From CAYUWG01 sp964448285 (GTDB lineage Bacteria > Bacteroidota > Ignavibacteria > SZUA-365), in contig CAYUWG010000002.1 of NCBI GenBank assembly GCA_964448285.1, positions 58,379-122,378 on the forward strand: a DNA stretch of 64,000 bases, written 5' to 3'. This document shows, piece by piece, positions 34,829 to 43,936 of the stretch. The translations under genes were made by a program, and so were the position numbers. Positions within the stretch are counted from its first letter, which is position 1; each line of letters begins with the position of its first letter. The notes under the pieces are model-generated. The model was not told the origin of the DNA. It ran no database searches and saw only the letters and a program-made list of their open reading frames with translations.

Positions 34829-35215
34829 ATGAAACACCACATTTCTGTCGGACGGAGAAAAACCGCAATCGCACGCACGTTCCTCTCGCAGGGAACCGGC
34901 AAGATCACGGTGAATGGCAAACCCCTCGATGCGTATTTCCCGACACAGCTTCTTCTCGATGAAGTTCGCAGTCCCTTCACGGTCACTGAGACGAACGGGA
35001 AATACGATGCGAACATTCGCGTTCGTGGCGGGGGAGTCCACGGACAGGCTGGCGCAGTCAAGATGAGCATTGCACGCGCACTCGTTCTTATCGAAGAAGA
35101 ACATCGCGGAAAGCTTCGCGGCGCCGGTCTGCTGACACGCGATTCGCGCATGGTCGAACGAAAGAAATACGGACAGAAAAAAGCTCGCAAGCGCTTCCAG
35201 TTCAGCAAGCGCTGA
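34829..35215 (+). CDS. rpsI: 30S ribosomal protein S9
   Basis: A 128-residue small-subunit protein with the C-terminal tail that reaches the P site: GLLTRDSRMVERKKYGQKKARKRFQFSKR. The N-terminus (SVGRRKTAIARTFLSQGTGKITVNG) and RGGGVHGQAGAVKMSIARAL are typical. The final Arg contacts the P-site tRNA in the family. It follows rplM by 31 bp and is separated from rpsB by a 103-bp structured leader. Confidence 0.98.
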   Translation: MKHHISVGRRKTAIARTFLSQGTGKITVNGKPLDAYFPTQLLLDEVRSPFTVTETNGKYDANIRVRGGGVHGQAGAVKMSIARALVLIEEEHRGKLRGAGLLTRDSRMVERKKYGQKKARKRFQFSKR

Positions 35216-35230
35216 TTCACTCATCACACA

Positions 35231-35294
35231 TGCATCCGGATTGCCTTTCGGGTGTGCGTCGGTACGACGCATCGAAGGCAAAGCGAAGGATGCA
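35231..35294 (+). promoter_or_regulatory. Multi-tier stem-loop leader of rpsB
   Basis: Three nested perfect stems fold here: TGCATCC/GGATGCA (35231-35237 with 35288-35294), TGCCTT(T)CG/CGAAGGCA (35242-35250 with 35273-35280, one bulged T), and TGCGTCG/CGACGCA (35255-35261 with 35265-35271) around a GTA loop. It ends 24 bases before the rpsB ATG and has no T-run, so it is not a simple terminator. Its place fits an autoregulatory ribosomal-protein leader or a processing site. Confidence 0.6.
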
Positions 35295-35318
35295 GCGGAA
35301 TAAACCATAGGAGTCATT

Positions 35319-36083
35319 ATGCCACGAGTCGAACTCGAATCCCTTCTCGCAGCCGGAACACATTTCGGCCACCTAACGCGCCGTTGGAATCCCAAAATGA
35401 AGCCCTACATCTTCATGGAGCGCAACGGCATACACATCATCGACCTGAAAAAAACACAGGAACTGCTCGAAGTCGCCTGTAACGTCTCCTCGAACATCGT
35501 CGCACAAGGGAAGAAGCTTCTCTTCGTCGGGACAAAGAAGCAAGCCAAGGAAGTCGTTCGCGAAGCAGCCGAACGAAGTGAACAGAACTTTGTCGTCGAG
35601 CGCTGGCTCGGTGGAATGCTCACGAACTTTACCACGATCCGAAAAAGCATCAAGCGTCTTACGAATATCGAGAAGATGGAATCTGACGGTACCTTCGACA
35701 AGATTACGAAGAAGGAACGATTGATGCTGAGCCGCGAGCGCGAACGCTTGAATAAGATCCTCAGTGGGATCGTCGATATGAACCGCTTGCCCGGCGCTCT
35801 CTTCGTTGTCGATATCAAGAAGGAACACATCGCCGTCAGCGAAGCGCGCATCCTCGGCATCCCGGTCATTGCCATCGTCGATACGAACTGCGACCCCGCC
35901 CCGATCGATCATATCATCCCCGGCAACGATGACTCGACAAAAACGATCGAACTCATCTGCCAGGCCATTGCCGAATCGGTAAGAGAGGGCGTCGAGCGCG
36001 GCAAACTCCTCAAGGCTGAACAGGAAGCCGAAGAAGAACGCGCGGCAAAGGAATTTGAAGAGATCGAAGAGACCGCCGAGTAA
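35319..36083 (+). CDS. rpsB: 30S ribosomal protein S2
   Basis: A 254-residue small-subunit protein. The sequence opens LLAAGTHFGHLTRRWNPKMKPYIF and contains LFVGTKKQAKEVV, RWLGGMLTNF, ALFVVDIKKEHIAV and VAIVDTNCDP-type segments, all S2 hallmarks. The C-terminus carries an acidic tail (EEIEETAE). AGGAG sits 7 bases before the ATG. It is followed by tsf after 32 bp, the near-universal bacterial order, and preceded by a long RNA stem. Confidence 0.98.
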   Translation: MPRVELESLLAAGTHFGHLTRRWNPKMKPYIFMERNGIHIIDLKKTQELLEVACNVSSNIVAQGKKLLFVGTKKQAKEVVREAAERSEQNFVVERWLGGMLTNFTTIRKSIKRLTNIEKMESDGTFDKITKKERLMLSRERERLNKILSGIVDMNRLPGALFVVDIKKEHIAVSEARILGIPVIAIVDTNCDPAPIDHIIPGNDDSTKTIELICQAIAESVREGVERGKLLKAEQEAEEERAAKEFEEIEETAE

Positions 36084-36115
36084 TTCAACTATCATCGAAC
36101 AGGAAACACACACGT

Positions 36116-36964
36116 ATGGAAATTTCAGCAGCAGATGTAAAAGCACTTCGCGATAAAACAGGCGCGGGAATGATGGACTGTAAAAAGGCATTGATGGAAG
36201 CCAACGGCAACATGGACGAGGCCATCGATTACCTGCGCAAGAAAGGCGCAGCGACTGCAGAGAAACGTGCAGACCGAAGTGCAAACGAAGGCGTCGTTCT
36301 CACCGACATTGAAAACGGCAAAGGGGTCATCCTCGAAGTCAATTGCGAAACCGATTTCGTCGCTCGCAGCGAGGACTTTCTCTCTTTCGCACAATCAGCC
36401 CTTGCGGCGATCAAGATACAGGCGCCCGGAGATGTCAACGAGCTTCTCGAAACGGAAGCGAACGGTATGAAAGTCGGCGACCTGCTGAAGGAAGCGGTCG
36501 GCAAGATCGGTGAGAAGATCGAAGTGAAACGTTTCGCCGTCTTCAACACCGGCAACGCGCTGATCGATTACATCCATCCGGGAAGCAAGCTCGGCGTTAT
36601 GGTGGAGTTATCCGGCACGACGAACGACGGTCTTCATCAACTTGGAAAAGATCTCGCCATGCAGATTGCCGCGATGAATCCCATCGCTATCGACCGAAAC
36701 TCCGTCTCAAGCGAAGTTCAGGAAAAGGAACTCGAGATTTATCGACAGCAGGCAAAAGACCAAGGCAAGCCCGAGAACATGCTCGACAAAATTGCACAGG
36801 GAAAACTGAACAAGTTCTTTCAGGACTACACGCTCCTCGAGCAGAGCTTCATTCGTGACAACACGAAAACAGTCAAGGAACACGTCGAAGAGAAATCCCG
36901 GACGTCGGGAACGGCAATCTCGGTTGTCCGTTTCGAACGCTTTCAGGTAGGCGACAGCGCATAA
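36116..36964 (+). CDS. tsf: Translation elongation factor Ts
   Basis: A 282-residue nucleotide-exchange factor for EF-Tu. The N-terminal UBA-like domain has VKALRDKTGAGMMDCKKALM, the core EVNCETDFVARSEDFLSF motif contains the TDF residues that touch EF-Tu, and the C-terminal half has LAMQIAAMNPIAIDR, then NKFFQDYTLLEQSFIRD. It lies between rpsB and pyrH with short spacers, as in most bacteria. Confidence 0.98.
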   Translation: MEISAADVKALRDKTGAGMMDCKKALMEANGNMDEAIDYLRKKGAATAEKRADRSANEGVVLTDIENGKGVILEVNCETDFVARSEDFLSFAQSALAAIKIQAPGDVNELLETEANGMKVGDLLKEAVGKIGEKIEVKRFAVFNTGNALIDYIHPGSKLGVMVELSGTTNDGLHQLGKDLAMQIAAMNPIAIDRNSVSSEVQEKELEIYRQQAKDQGKPENMLDKIAQGKLNKFFQDYTLLEQSFIRDNTKTVKEHVEEKSRTSGTAISVVRFERFQVGDSA

Positions 36965-36986
36965 CCATCGGCAAGCGGTCACTCGA

Positions 36987-37739
36987 ATGTCCCTGAAATA
37001 CAAGCGTGTGCTTCTCAAACTCAGCGGTGAAGCGCTTATGGGCGACCGCGATTACGGGATAGACCCGCCGACCCTCCAGATGTTCGCCGATGAAATTGCA
37101 TCCGCCGTTCAAATCGGTGTACAGATCGGTATCGTCATCGGCGGAGGGAATATCTACCGGGGCGTGTCTGCTGCAGCCCAGGGCATTCATAAAGCGTCCG
37201 GCGACCAGATGGGGATGCTCGCTACGATGATCAATTCGCTTGCCCTTCAGAACGTGCTCGAGGCGAGAGGCATTCACACGCGTCTTGCCAGTGCAATCGA
37301 AATGCACCAGATCGCGGAACCGTATATCCGGCGTCGTGCAATACGGCATCTGGAAAAAGGCCGCGTCGTCATCCTCGGTGCCGGGACGGGTCATCCGTAT
37401 TTCACGACGGACACTGCAGCAGCTCTCCGCGCCGTCGAAATCGAAGCCGACGTTATCCTCAAAGGCACACGCGTGGATGGCGTGTATGACAGCGACCCGG
37501 AAAAAAATCCGAATGCATTCCTCTTCCAGGAAATCTCCTATCTCGACGTACTCAAGCGCGACCTCCGCATCATGGATTTGACCGCCATCACGCTTTGCCG
37601 GGAAAACAATCTTCCTATCGTTGTCTTCAATATCAACGTCCGCGGAAATCTTCGGCGCCTCCTGCTCGGCGAGGAGATCGGTTCGCGTGTTACCGCGGAG
37701 TCGGTTCCGTTCACCATTTCCCCGGAGCAACAGTCATGA
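36987..37739 (+). CDS. pyrH: UMP kinase
   Basis: Phosphorylates UMP to UDP in pyrimidine nucleotide synthesis. The 250-residue amino-acid-kinase-fold protein has KRVLLKLSGEALMG, GIVIGGGNIYRG, DQMGMLATMINSLALQ, GAGTGHPYFTTDTAAALRA and the late VDGVYDSDP loop. The stop overlaps the frr start by 4 bp (ATGA), coupling translation. It belongs to the rpsB-tsf-pyrH-frr cluster, where it links nucleotide supply with ribosome recycling. Confidence 0.98.
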   Translation: MSLKYKRVLLKLSGEALMGDRDYGIDPPTLQMFADEIASAVQIGVQIGIVIGGGNIYRGVSAAAQGIHKASGDQMGMLATMINSLALQNVLEARGIHTRLASAIEMHQIAEPYIRRRAIRHLEKGRVVILGAGTGHPYFTTDTAAALRAVEIEADVILKGTRVDGVYDSDPEKNPNAFLFQEISYLDVLKRDLRIMDLTAITLCRENNLPIVVFNINVRGNLRRLLLGEEIGSRVTAESVPFTISPEQQS

Positions 37740-38293
37740 TCAACAAGATTCTCAAAGATGCATCAGACCGTATGGATAAAACCGTCGAAGCGTTCAGGCA
37801 CGAGTTGGTAAAGATCCGAACCGGCAAAGCGACGACGGCGCTGTTAGATGCGATCAAAGTGGATTATTACGGCTCGATGACGCCGCTGCAAGCCCTCGGC
37901 AACGTGTCGGTTCTCGATGCGCATACGCTCAGCATCCAACCGTACGATCGTAGCGCAACGCAGGCGATCGAGAAAGCCATCCTGACCGCCGATCTCGGAT
38001 TGAATCCCGCGAACGACGGTCAAGTGATTCGCGTCCCGATTCCGCCTTTGAATGAAGAGCGCCGCCGCGAATACGTCAAGCTCATCAAGAAATTCGGCGA
38101 AGAAGCGAAGATCGCGCTCCGTAATATCCGTCGTGACGCGAACGAACATCTCCACAAGGCGGAAAAAGAGGACCATATCTCGCAAGACGATGTGAAGCGC
38201 TCGGAAAAACAAGTGCAGGAGCTAACAGACAAACACATCGCGTCAATAGACCAGTTGTTGAAGGTCAAAGAAGCCGAAATTATGGAAGTGTAG
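37736..38293 (+). CDS. frr: Ribosome recycling factor
   Basis: Splits the post-termination ribosome together with EF-G. The 185-residue protein has the tRNA-like L shape family motifs: MDKTVEAFRHELVKIRTGKA, the long helix VPIPPLNEERRREYVKLIKK, and EEAKIALRNIRRDANEHLHK. ATG 37736 lies inside the pyrH stop. It is the last gene of the translation cluster, facing the convergent T9SS paralogue 18 bp on. Confidence 0.98.
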   Translation: MINKILKDASDRMDKTVEAFRHELVKIRTGKATTALLDAIKVDYYGSMTPLQALGNVSVLDAHTLSIQPYDRSATQAIEKAILTADLGLNPANDGQVIRVPIPPLNEERRREYVKLIKKFGEEAKIALRNIRRDANEHLHKAEKEDHISQDDVKRSEKQVQELTDKHIASIDQLLKVKEAEIMEV

Positions 38294-38310
38294 CTTCCGT
38301 CGATACTTCC

Positions 38311-40617
38311 TTACCTCACCACCACCTTCCTCACCTCACTCTCCGCACCTACGATACGGACGAAGTACATACCGGGCGACACACCGCGCGTAGCCCAGAG
38401 TGCGCTGTGGCTGCCGGGTTGGACGGGCTTATCGTGCACGGTCGCGACTTTGCGGCCAAGCAGGTCGTGTACCTCTATGCGCACGTGCACTTCCCGATTA
38501 CCGGTGACAGTGAACGGTATTGTAGTGCTGCCGCTGCCCGAGACAGGGTTGGGGTAGTTTGGTTGGAGCGATACGCTCTTCGTGCCGGGGAGGGGGAGTT
38601 CTGTCCACGAGATGCCGCCGTTAGTAGTGTGTAGGATGGTATTGTATATGGATATCCAAATGGTATTATCATCGAGAAAGAAGAATTCACCTGATACCGC
38701 TTGCCGTGTATAAGAATATTGAAACACTTCTTCACCGGTATCACCATAATCACTCGATCTATGGAGAAAGATTCGCCCTATATTGTACCATGATTGCCAA
38801 AAAAAGTTTGTATCCCAATTGTAACCAAAACCATATAGAACTCCGTTATTGAAAGCCGCATTCAACCTGTCGATATACTTCGGTTCATGCTTTTCCCACG
38901 ATGATCCCGCATCAGTTGTCAGATAGACCGCATAGGGATGATTCCTAAAACTCGGCTCGATAAGAATATGCTCTGCCGTAATTGGATAGATTGAATTAAA
39001 CCATCTATCTGATTGTACTGTATCAGGAATATCAACTTGCAACCAGGAAGCGCCATTGTCCGTCGATTTATGTAGCTCGTTTCGGAAATTATCGAAAACC
39101 GTAATTCCCCACACTGTTCGCGGCTGAACAGTTCTGGCTTTCACGAACGCCGGCCCGCTGCTCAACACCCATGTATCACCTCCATCAGTTGTTCTCAGCA
39201 AACGCCCAACGTCATCGTCGCTGCCAAGGAAAAAATCCGGGTCACCGATCCGGACAAAAGCAAATATCCCTTTGATGGAATCCCGTTCTGTCGCACGGTA
39301 TTTCAAGGTCCATGAATAGCCGCCATCTTCAGTCTTGAACACTTGAACTACCGGAGAACTTAACCCGTAAGCGACGTTCGGAGTTGCATGGTATATCCCA
39401 TAAAACGCTTCAAGTTTATATCGTCTGTTCCAAGTTTTTCCCGAGTTGGTTGTACGACAATACCACCTCTCTCCGGTATAAATATCAGTCAAAGTGCACG
39501 CACCGTCGAAAGCGTTGAAAAAATGAAGATGTTTGATATAGACATCCGTGAGATGCTCGTCACCCCAGGTTATACCACCATCAGTTGTGTATATTTTCAA
39601 TCCATGTAAACCTCCGACGATCCAACGTAGTGAATCGACAATACAAACTAATGGCCGATTTAACTCTACGTAGAGTAATGGGCGTAAAGATATAGAACTC
39701 GCCCAAGCATCGTGAGTGTAATAAACTTCAAAATTGCGGCCAACGGCGACACCCTTGCTGAAAGTTATCATTTCAATCGAACCGATACCTGTTGGAAGGT
39801 TTGGCTTCTTCAGCCATGTATCACCCTGATCTGTTGTCATGTAGGGTGTGTTGCCTTCGCTGATCAAAACAGCCATACTGTCACTAAACCAGTGAGCTGG
39901 GTGCTTTGGCGAGCAATCTAAATAGAAACCTAAAGGATAAACGACCTCGGGTATTTTTTCCCATGTAATACCTCCGTTTTTCGTCAGATAGGCGTAACCC
40001 TCTGTTACGATGGGAAAAGAGATCAACAAACCGAGATCTTTATTTCGAAAATGGATGGAAGGGTACCGGCGAACACCCATTTGTATCTCGTTCGGGATCA
40101 GTCTGAAAGACCATGTGGAACCTCCATCCACACTTTGAACCAATAGAGAACTGTCACGAATAGATTGAAAAACCGTTATACAATCTTCCGTTACAGATAG
40201 GTCCATGAACCGTGCTTTTGTCGGTGTCGGCATATCGATATGCTCGAGGGTTCGTTTATAGACATTGTATCGAAAGAGCGGGTAGCGCAGCGAGTCGTCC
40301 TGTATGGCGATATGCTCTTGCCGTGTTGAGAGGCGTGGAGGAGAAGGGAAGAGGTAAAGGTCTCGACCGTCACTTTCCACGCGAATGAAATCCCAATACA
40401 TCGTGTACGGGAGAACGTTTTTCCATGTTCTTCCTCCATCTGCGGATAAGATGAAGTTCCCATTCGTTCCGCAGGCGAACAACGTATCTCCGTGCCAGCG
40501 CTGGAAATCCAAAATGTCGTTGGAATTGAACCCTGGGTACATTTGTACCCAGGGCTGCTGTGAATAGAGATGCGACGCACAAAGGAAAAGTGCCGCTATG
40601 TAGCTTACAGGTTTCAT
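38311..40617 (-). CDS. Large BNR-repeat T9SS protein, paralogue 1
   Basis: A 768-residue exported protein. The ATG at 40617 begins a signal peptide (MKPVSYIAALFLCASHLYSQ). The body repeats short Ycf48/BNR-type blades with STTDGG-like turns (FILSADGGRTW, YLTKNGGITW, YTTDGGITW, LRTTDGGDTW), so a multi-bladed propeller is likely. The end is a T9SS sorting domain (SVSLQPNYPNPVSGSG ... GMYFVRI). It is highly similar along its whole length to 41496-43796 and shares a nearly identical N-terminal QQPWVQMYPGFNSNDILDF. It lies 2 bp after the Cys-rich gene, so both are one transcription unit. Confidence 0.85.
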   Translation of the reverse strand: MKPVSYIAALFLCASHLYSQQPWVQMYPGFNSNDILDFQRWHGDTLFACGTNGNFILSADGGRTWKNVLPYTMYWDFIRVESDGRDLYLFPSPPRLSTRQEHIAIQDDSLRYPLFRYNVYKRTLEHIDMPTPTKARFMDLSVTEDCITVFQSIRDSSLLVQSVDGGSTWSFRLIPNEIQMGVRRYPSIHFRNKDLGLLISFPIVTEGYAYLTKNGGITWEKIPEVVYPLGFYLDCSPKHPAHWFSDSMAVLISEGNTPYMTTDQGDTWLKKPNLPTGIGSIEMITFSKGVAVGRNFEVYYTHDAWASSISLRPLLYVELNRPLVCIVDSLRWIVGGLHGLKIYTTDGGITWGDEHLTDVYIKHLHFFNAFDGACTLTDIYTGERWYCRTTNSGKTWNRRYKLEAFYGIYHATPNVAYGLSSPVVQVFKTEDGGYSWTLKYRATERDSIKGIFAFVRIGDPDFFLGSDDDVGRLLRTTDGGDTWVLSSGPAFVKARTVQPRTVWGITVFDNFRNELHKSTDNGASWLQVDIPDTVQSDRWFNSIYPITAEHILIEPSFRNHPYAVYLTTDAGSSWEKHEPKYIDRLNAAFNNGVLYGFGYNWDTNFFWQSWYNIGRIFLHRSSDYGDTGEEVFQYSYTRQAVSGEFFFLDDNTIWISIYNTILHTTNGGISWTELPLPGTKSVSLQPNYPNPVSGSGSTTIPFTVTGNREVHVRIEVHDLLGRKVATVHDKPVQPGSHSALWATRGVSPGMYFVRIVGAESEVRKVVVR

Positions 40618-40619
40618 GG

Positions 40620-41186
40620 CTAATGGCAATTCGTAGCTATACATTCATTGCATGGCTTACTAACTGCCTTGGCAGTAATTTCAACACAGTCGCATACGTC
40701 AAGTGATAATATGTAAGTACCTTGTCCTATGCAGTAGTAAAACTGTGCACTCGCAGTGCAGTCCCAGTTTTCTCGAATAAGCGACCAACCTTCTTGTGCT
40801 GTCTCGCCACAATCGACCATGAGTACACAGCACTCAGCAGGTGGATTACAGCAATCATCGTCACCCTTTGTAACCTCGAAGTAAACGCAGGTCTGATAGG
40901 ACAATTCAAACGTTTCCTCTGTGTTATTGCAGTCAGCCTTTATCGTTCCTCCAGCACATAGGTCAGTGTACTGAAGGCGTTTTTGGGGTTCGTCTCGGCG
41001 CGTGAGTGTTATGGACGGTTTAAGTGAGCTTGAAAAGCTTTGAACTTGTGAGTTTGCGATACCCACAGTTGGCGTCGTGTTGATTTGGGTTGTTTGAGAC
41101 AACGCCTCAATCGGCAGGGTTAGTGTGAGGAAGAGAGCGAGTGCGAGAAGGGTAACCCCCCAGCCGAGTTTTTCTGATGTGAACAT
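40620..41186 (-). CDS. Exported cysteine-rich protein of unknown family
   Basis: A 188-residue frame with a convincing signal peptide (about 1-30, ending EALSQ). The mature part holds about fifteen cysteines in close patterns (DDCCNPPAECC, CDCVEI, PCNECIATNCH), consistent with a disulfide-stabilised or metal-binding surface protein. I recognise no family. AAAGGAG lies 7 bases before the ATG. It stands directly upstream of the T9SS paralogue 1 gene with only 2 bp between them, suggesting co-secretion or a shared role. Confidence 0.65.
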   Translation of the reverse strand: MFTSEKLGWGVTLLALALFLTLTLPIEALSQTTQINTTPTVGIANSQVQSFSSSLKPSITLTRRDEPQKRLQYTDLCAGGTIKADCNNTEETFELSYQTCVYFEVTKGDDDCCNPPAECCVLMVDCGETAQEGWSLIRENWDCTASAQFYYCIGQGTYILSLDVCDCVEITAKAVSKPCNECIATNCH

Positions 41187-41495
41187 ACAGGTCTCCTTTA
41201 AAGTGAGTGAAGGGTTTTAGTGATCGTGATTTACATCCGTCAAAGAGATAGACTCAATGACATGTTACCGCTTGCCTATGAACCTTATGAGATCGAGGGC
41301 TTGGATTCCTTTCTTCTTGAACAGCTCTGTTACCTCCGTGGGTTTGTGAGACATCAGTATTTTTTTCCGGTCAATGTGCCCGGAACTGGCCGGGCTTGAA
41401 GAGTCAGTCAAACGACTTGGCTGAATATACTCCGGCTCGAAGACAGAGTCAAGCGTCTATCCTTCCACAAACCTCCGTGACATTGCGGGGACATC
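41187..41495 (-). other. Intergenic gap with a possible 29-residue ORF
   Basis: Between the Cys-rich gene and paralogue 2 no known gene is seen. On the minus strand a short frame at 41265-41354 reads MSHKPTEVTELFKKKGIQAL and stops shortly after, 29 residues in all. It has no strong ribosome-binding site. Upstream on the same strand GCCCGG-CCAGTT-CCGGGC could form a hairpin. Coding is possible but unproven. Confidence 0.25.
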
Positions 41496-43796
41496 TCACC
41501 TCACCACCACCTTCCTCACCTCACTCTCCGCGCCTACGATACGCACGAAGTACATACCGGGCGATACACCGCGCGTAACCCAAAGTGCGCTGTGGCTGCC
41601 GGGGGATACGGGCTTGTCGTGCACGGCCGCGACTTTACGGCCAAGTAGGTCGTGCACCTCTATGCGCACATGTACCTCCCGATTCCCGGTGACAGTGAAC
41701 GGGATTGTAGTGCCGCCGCTACCTGTTACAGGGTTGGGGTAGTTTGGTTGGAGCGATACGCTCTTTGCACCGGGGAGGGGCAGTTCTGTCCATGAGATGC
41801 CGCCGTTTGTGGTGTGGAATATCGTATTGTATATGGCAATCCAGATTGTGTTCTCATCGAGAATAAAGACGTCACTTGTTCTTCCGCTCATCGCATATGA
41901 GTAACGAAATATTTGCTTTCCACTTTCCCCGTAGTCATCGGATCTACTCATCATACTCGGCATTATACCATACCATGAATTACCGACACCCTTCGTATTA
42001 CTGTCCGATCCAACACCGTATATTACTCCATTCTTAAAGATCGTAAGGATATCCTTGATGAATTTCGGTTCCAATTTACTCCATGATAAACCGCCATCGC
42101 TGGTTTTGTACAACGAATAGATTGGATACAGTATATACTGTGGCTCAATAATGACATCATCTTGCGAAAGAACGTGGATTGATTCGTAAAACTTCTTCGC
42201 GGAAACGGTATCGGGGATATCAATCCTTTGCCAGGTTTCTCCATCGTCAGTTGTTTTGTACACTTCATTCTTAAGATTATCGACGTGGGATAATACCCAG
42301 CATGATCCCTTGTGACTCCAATCGGCAACGCTAAACGATGGGCCGCTCAATAGAGACCATGAGTTTCCACCATCCGTTGTTCTCAAATAGCGCTTGTTGT
42401 ACGTATTGCAAACAAAGAAATCAGGGTCTCCACTTCTCGTATATGGTCGTATAGCGACAACGGAATCGAGCAGGCTTGATTGATACTTTAATACCCAAGA
42501 ATACCCCGCGTCCTCCGTTTTATACACCGATGTTGTCTTACTCTGGCCGCCAACTCCATAAGCGATATCAGAAGTTGCATGATATATCGAGTAAAAGTCT
42601 TGTAATAAATAGCGTCGAGCCCAGGTTCTCCCGGCATCGTTTGTACGACAATACCATCGTCCTCCTGTATAAATATCTGTCAGAGTGCATGCCCCGTCAT
42701 TCTGATTAAAAAAATGAAGCTGCGTGATATAGACATCGGAAAGGTACTCATCTATCCATGTCAGTCCGCCGTCCGATGTACAGAATTTTAGTCCGTTATA
42801 TCCGCCTACAATCCATCGTAGAGAATCGATAGCGCACGCGTGCGGCATATTTAAGTCCACGTGAAGCTCAGATCGCACTCTTACTGAAGTGTTCCAAGCA
42901 TCCTCTGTTCGATAGACTTCAAAATTGCGACCCACCGCAATGCCATGGTTTTCAGATGTCATTTCGATGTAGCCGATACCACTCTCGAGTTGATTCTTCT
43001 TAAGCCACGTCTTTCCGCCATTCGTTGTCATACAGGGTATGTTTCCCTCGCTGACCAGTATTGCAATGCTGTCGTTGAGCCAATGCCCAGGATGTTTAGG
43101 TGAGGAATTCAGGTAAAAGCCAAGAGGATATGCGACATTTTCTATTTGGTCCCATGTCAATCCTCCGTCGAGTGTCAAATAGGCAAAACCCGTCGTGACG
43201 GTGGGAAAGGAAATGAGAATTCCTTTGTCTTTGTCTCGAAAGTGGATTGTCGGATATCGACTGACTGCCATGTGCATGTTTTTTGGTATCAACTTGTATG
43301 TCCAAGTCTTTCCTTCATCAGTGCTTTGTACCAAGATTGAGCTATCTTTGATAAACTGATAAAGCGTAATGCAATCCGGTGTTACCGACAGATCCAGTAC
43401 TCTCGCCTTTGTCGGCGTAGGGATTGCTATGCGCTCAATAGCTTGGCTGTACACGTTATACCGAAAAAGCAGATATCGCGTTGAATCAAAGACGGTCTCA
43501 ATATGCGGGGATCCAATAGGTGGGGATGGGAGAAGATAGAGGTCATTTTCGTTACTCTCTATTCTAACGAAATCCCAATCCAACGGATTCATCAAAACGT
43601 TATTCCATGTCCGTCCTGCATCCGTTGTTAGGATGAAATTCCCATTTGTCCCGCAGGCGAACACCGTATCTCCATGCCAACGTTGGAAATCCAAAACATC
43701 GTTGGAATTGAACCCTGGGTACATTTGTACCCAGGGCTGTTGTGACCATGACTCCATTGCCAGTAAAAGAAGGGAAAGCATCAAGATGGTTCTCAT
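41496..43796 (-). CDS. Large BNR-repeat T9SS protein, paralogue 2
   Basis: A 766-residue exported protein, a tandem duplicate of 38311-40617. It has a signal peptide (LMLSLLLLAMESWSQ), the shared opening QQPWVQMYPGFNSNDVLDF, BNR-like blades (FILTTDAGRTW, YLTLDGGLTW, CTSDGGLTW, YKTEDAGYSW, LRTTDGGNSW) and the same C-terminal T9SS sorting domain, where identity is almost complete even at DNA level. Mid-protein divergence is greater, which suggests gene conversion or selection kept the secretion signal. AAAGGAG precedes the ATG. A stub of a third copy's 3' end lies just upstream. Confidence 0.85.
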   Translation of the reverse strand: MRTILMLSLLLLAMESWSQQPWVQMYPGFNSNDVLDFQRWHGDTVFACGTNGNFILTTDAGRTWNNVLMNPLDWDFVRIESNENDLYLLPSPPIGSPHIETVFDSTRYLLFRYNVYSQAIERIAIPTPTKARVLDLSVTPDCITLYQFIKDSSILVQSTDEGKTWTYKLIPKNMHMAVSRYPTIHFRDKDKGILISFPTVTTGFAYLTLDGGLTWDQIENVAYPLGFYLNSSPKHPGHWLNDSIAILVSEGNIPCMTTNGGKTWLKKNQLESGIGYIEMTSENHGIAVGRNFEVYRTEDAWNTSVRVRSELHVDLNMPHACAIDSLRWIVGGYNGLKFCTSDGGLTWIDEYLSDVYITQLHFFNQNDGACTLTDIYTGGRWYCRTNDAGRTWARRYLLQDFYSIYHATSDIAYGVGGQSKTTSVYKTEDAGYSWVLKYQSSLLDSVVAIRPYTRSGDPDFFVCNTYNKRYLRTTDGGNSWSLLSGPSFSVADWSHKGSCWVLSHVDNLKNEVYKTTDDGETWQRIDIPDTVSAKKFYESIHVLSQDDVIIEPQYILYPIYSLYKTSDGGLSWSKLEPKFIKDILTIFKNGVIYGVGSDSNTKGVGNSWYGIMPSMMSRSDDYGESGKQIFRYSYAMSGRTSDVFILDENTIWIAIYNTIFHTTNGGISWTELPLPGAKSVSLQPNYPNPVTGSGGTTIPFTVTGNREVHVRIEVHDLLGRKVAAVHDKPVSPGSHSALWVTRGVSPGMYFVRIVGAESEVRKVVVR

Positions 43797-43825
43797 TCGT
43801 CATTGCTCCTTTCGATAATTATGAC

Positions 43826-43877
43826 TCCGTCGTTGCTTCCTCACCTCACCACCACTTTCCTCACCTCACTCTCTGCA
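43826..43877 (-). pseudogene. 3' stub of a third BNR-repeat T9SS paralogue
   Basis: On the minus strand these bases read AESEVRKVVVR-stop, the final codons of both intact paralogues. The shared identity runs on past the stop into the downstream flank (TCCGTCG), matching the sequence after paralogue 1 near 38297. Nothing of the rest of the gene remains; the adjoining sequence is unrelated. Confidence 0.8.
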
Positions 43878-43936
43878 CATATGAATTCTCTTTTGTCAAA
43901 TGGTTCTTTTACCGATGCTTCAGATCACGCGCCACG

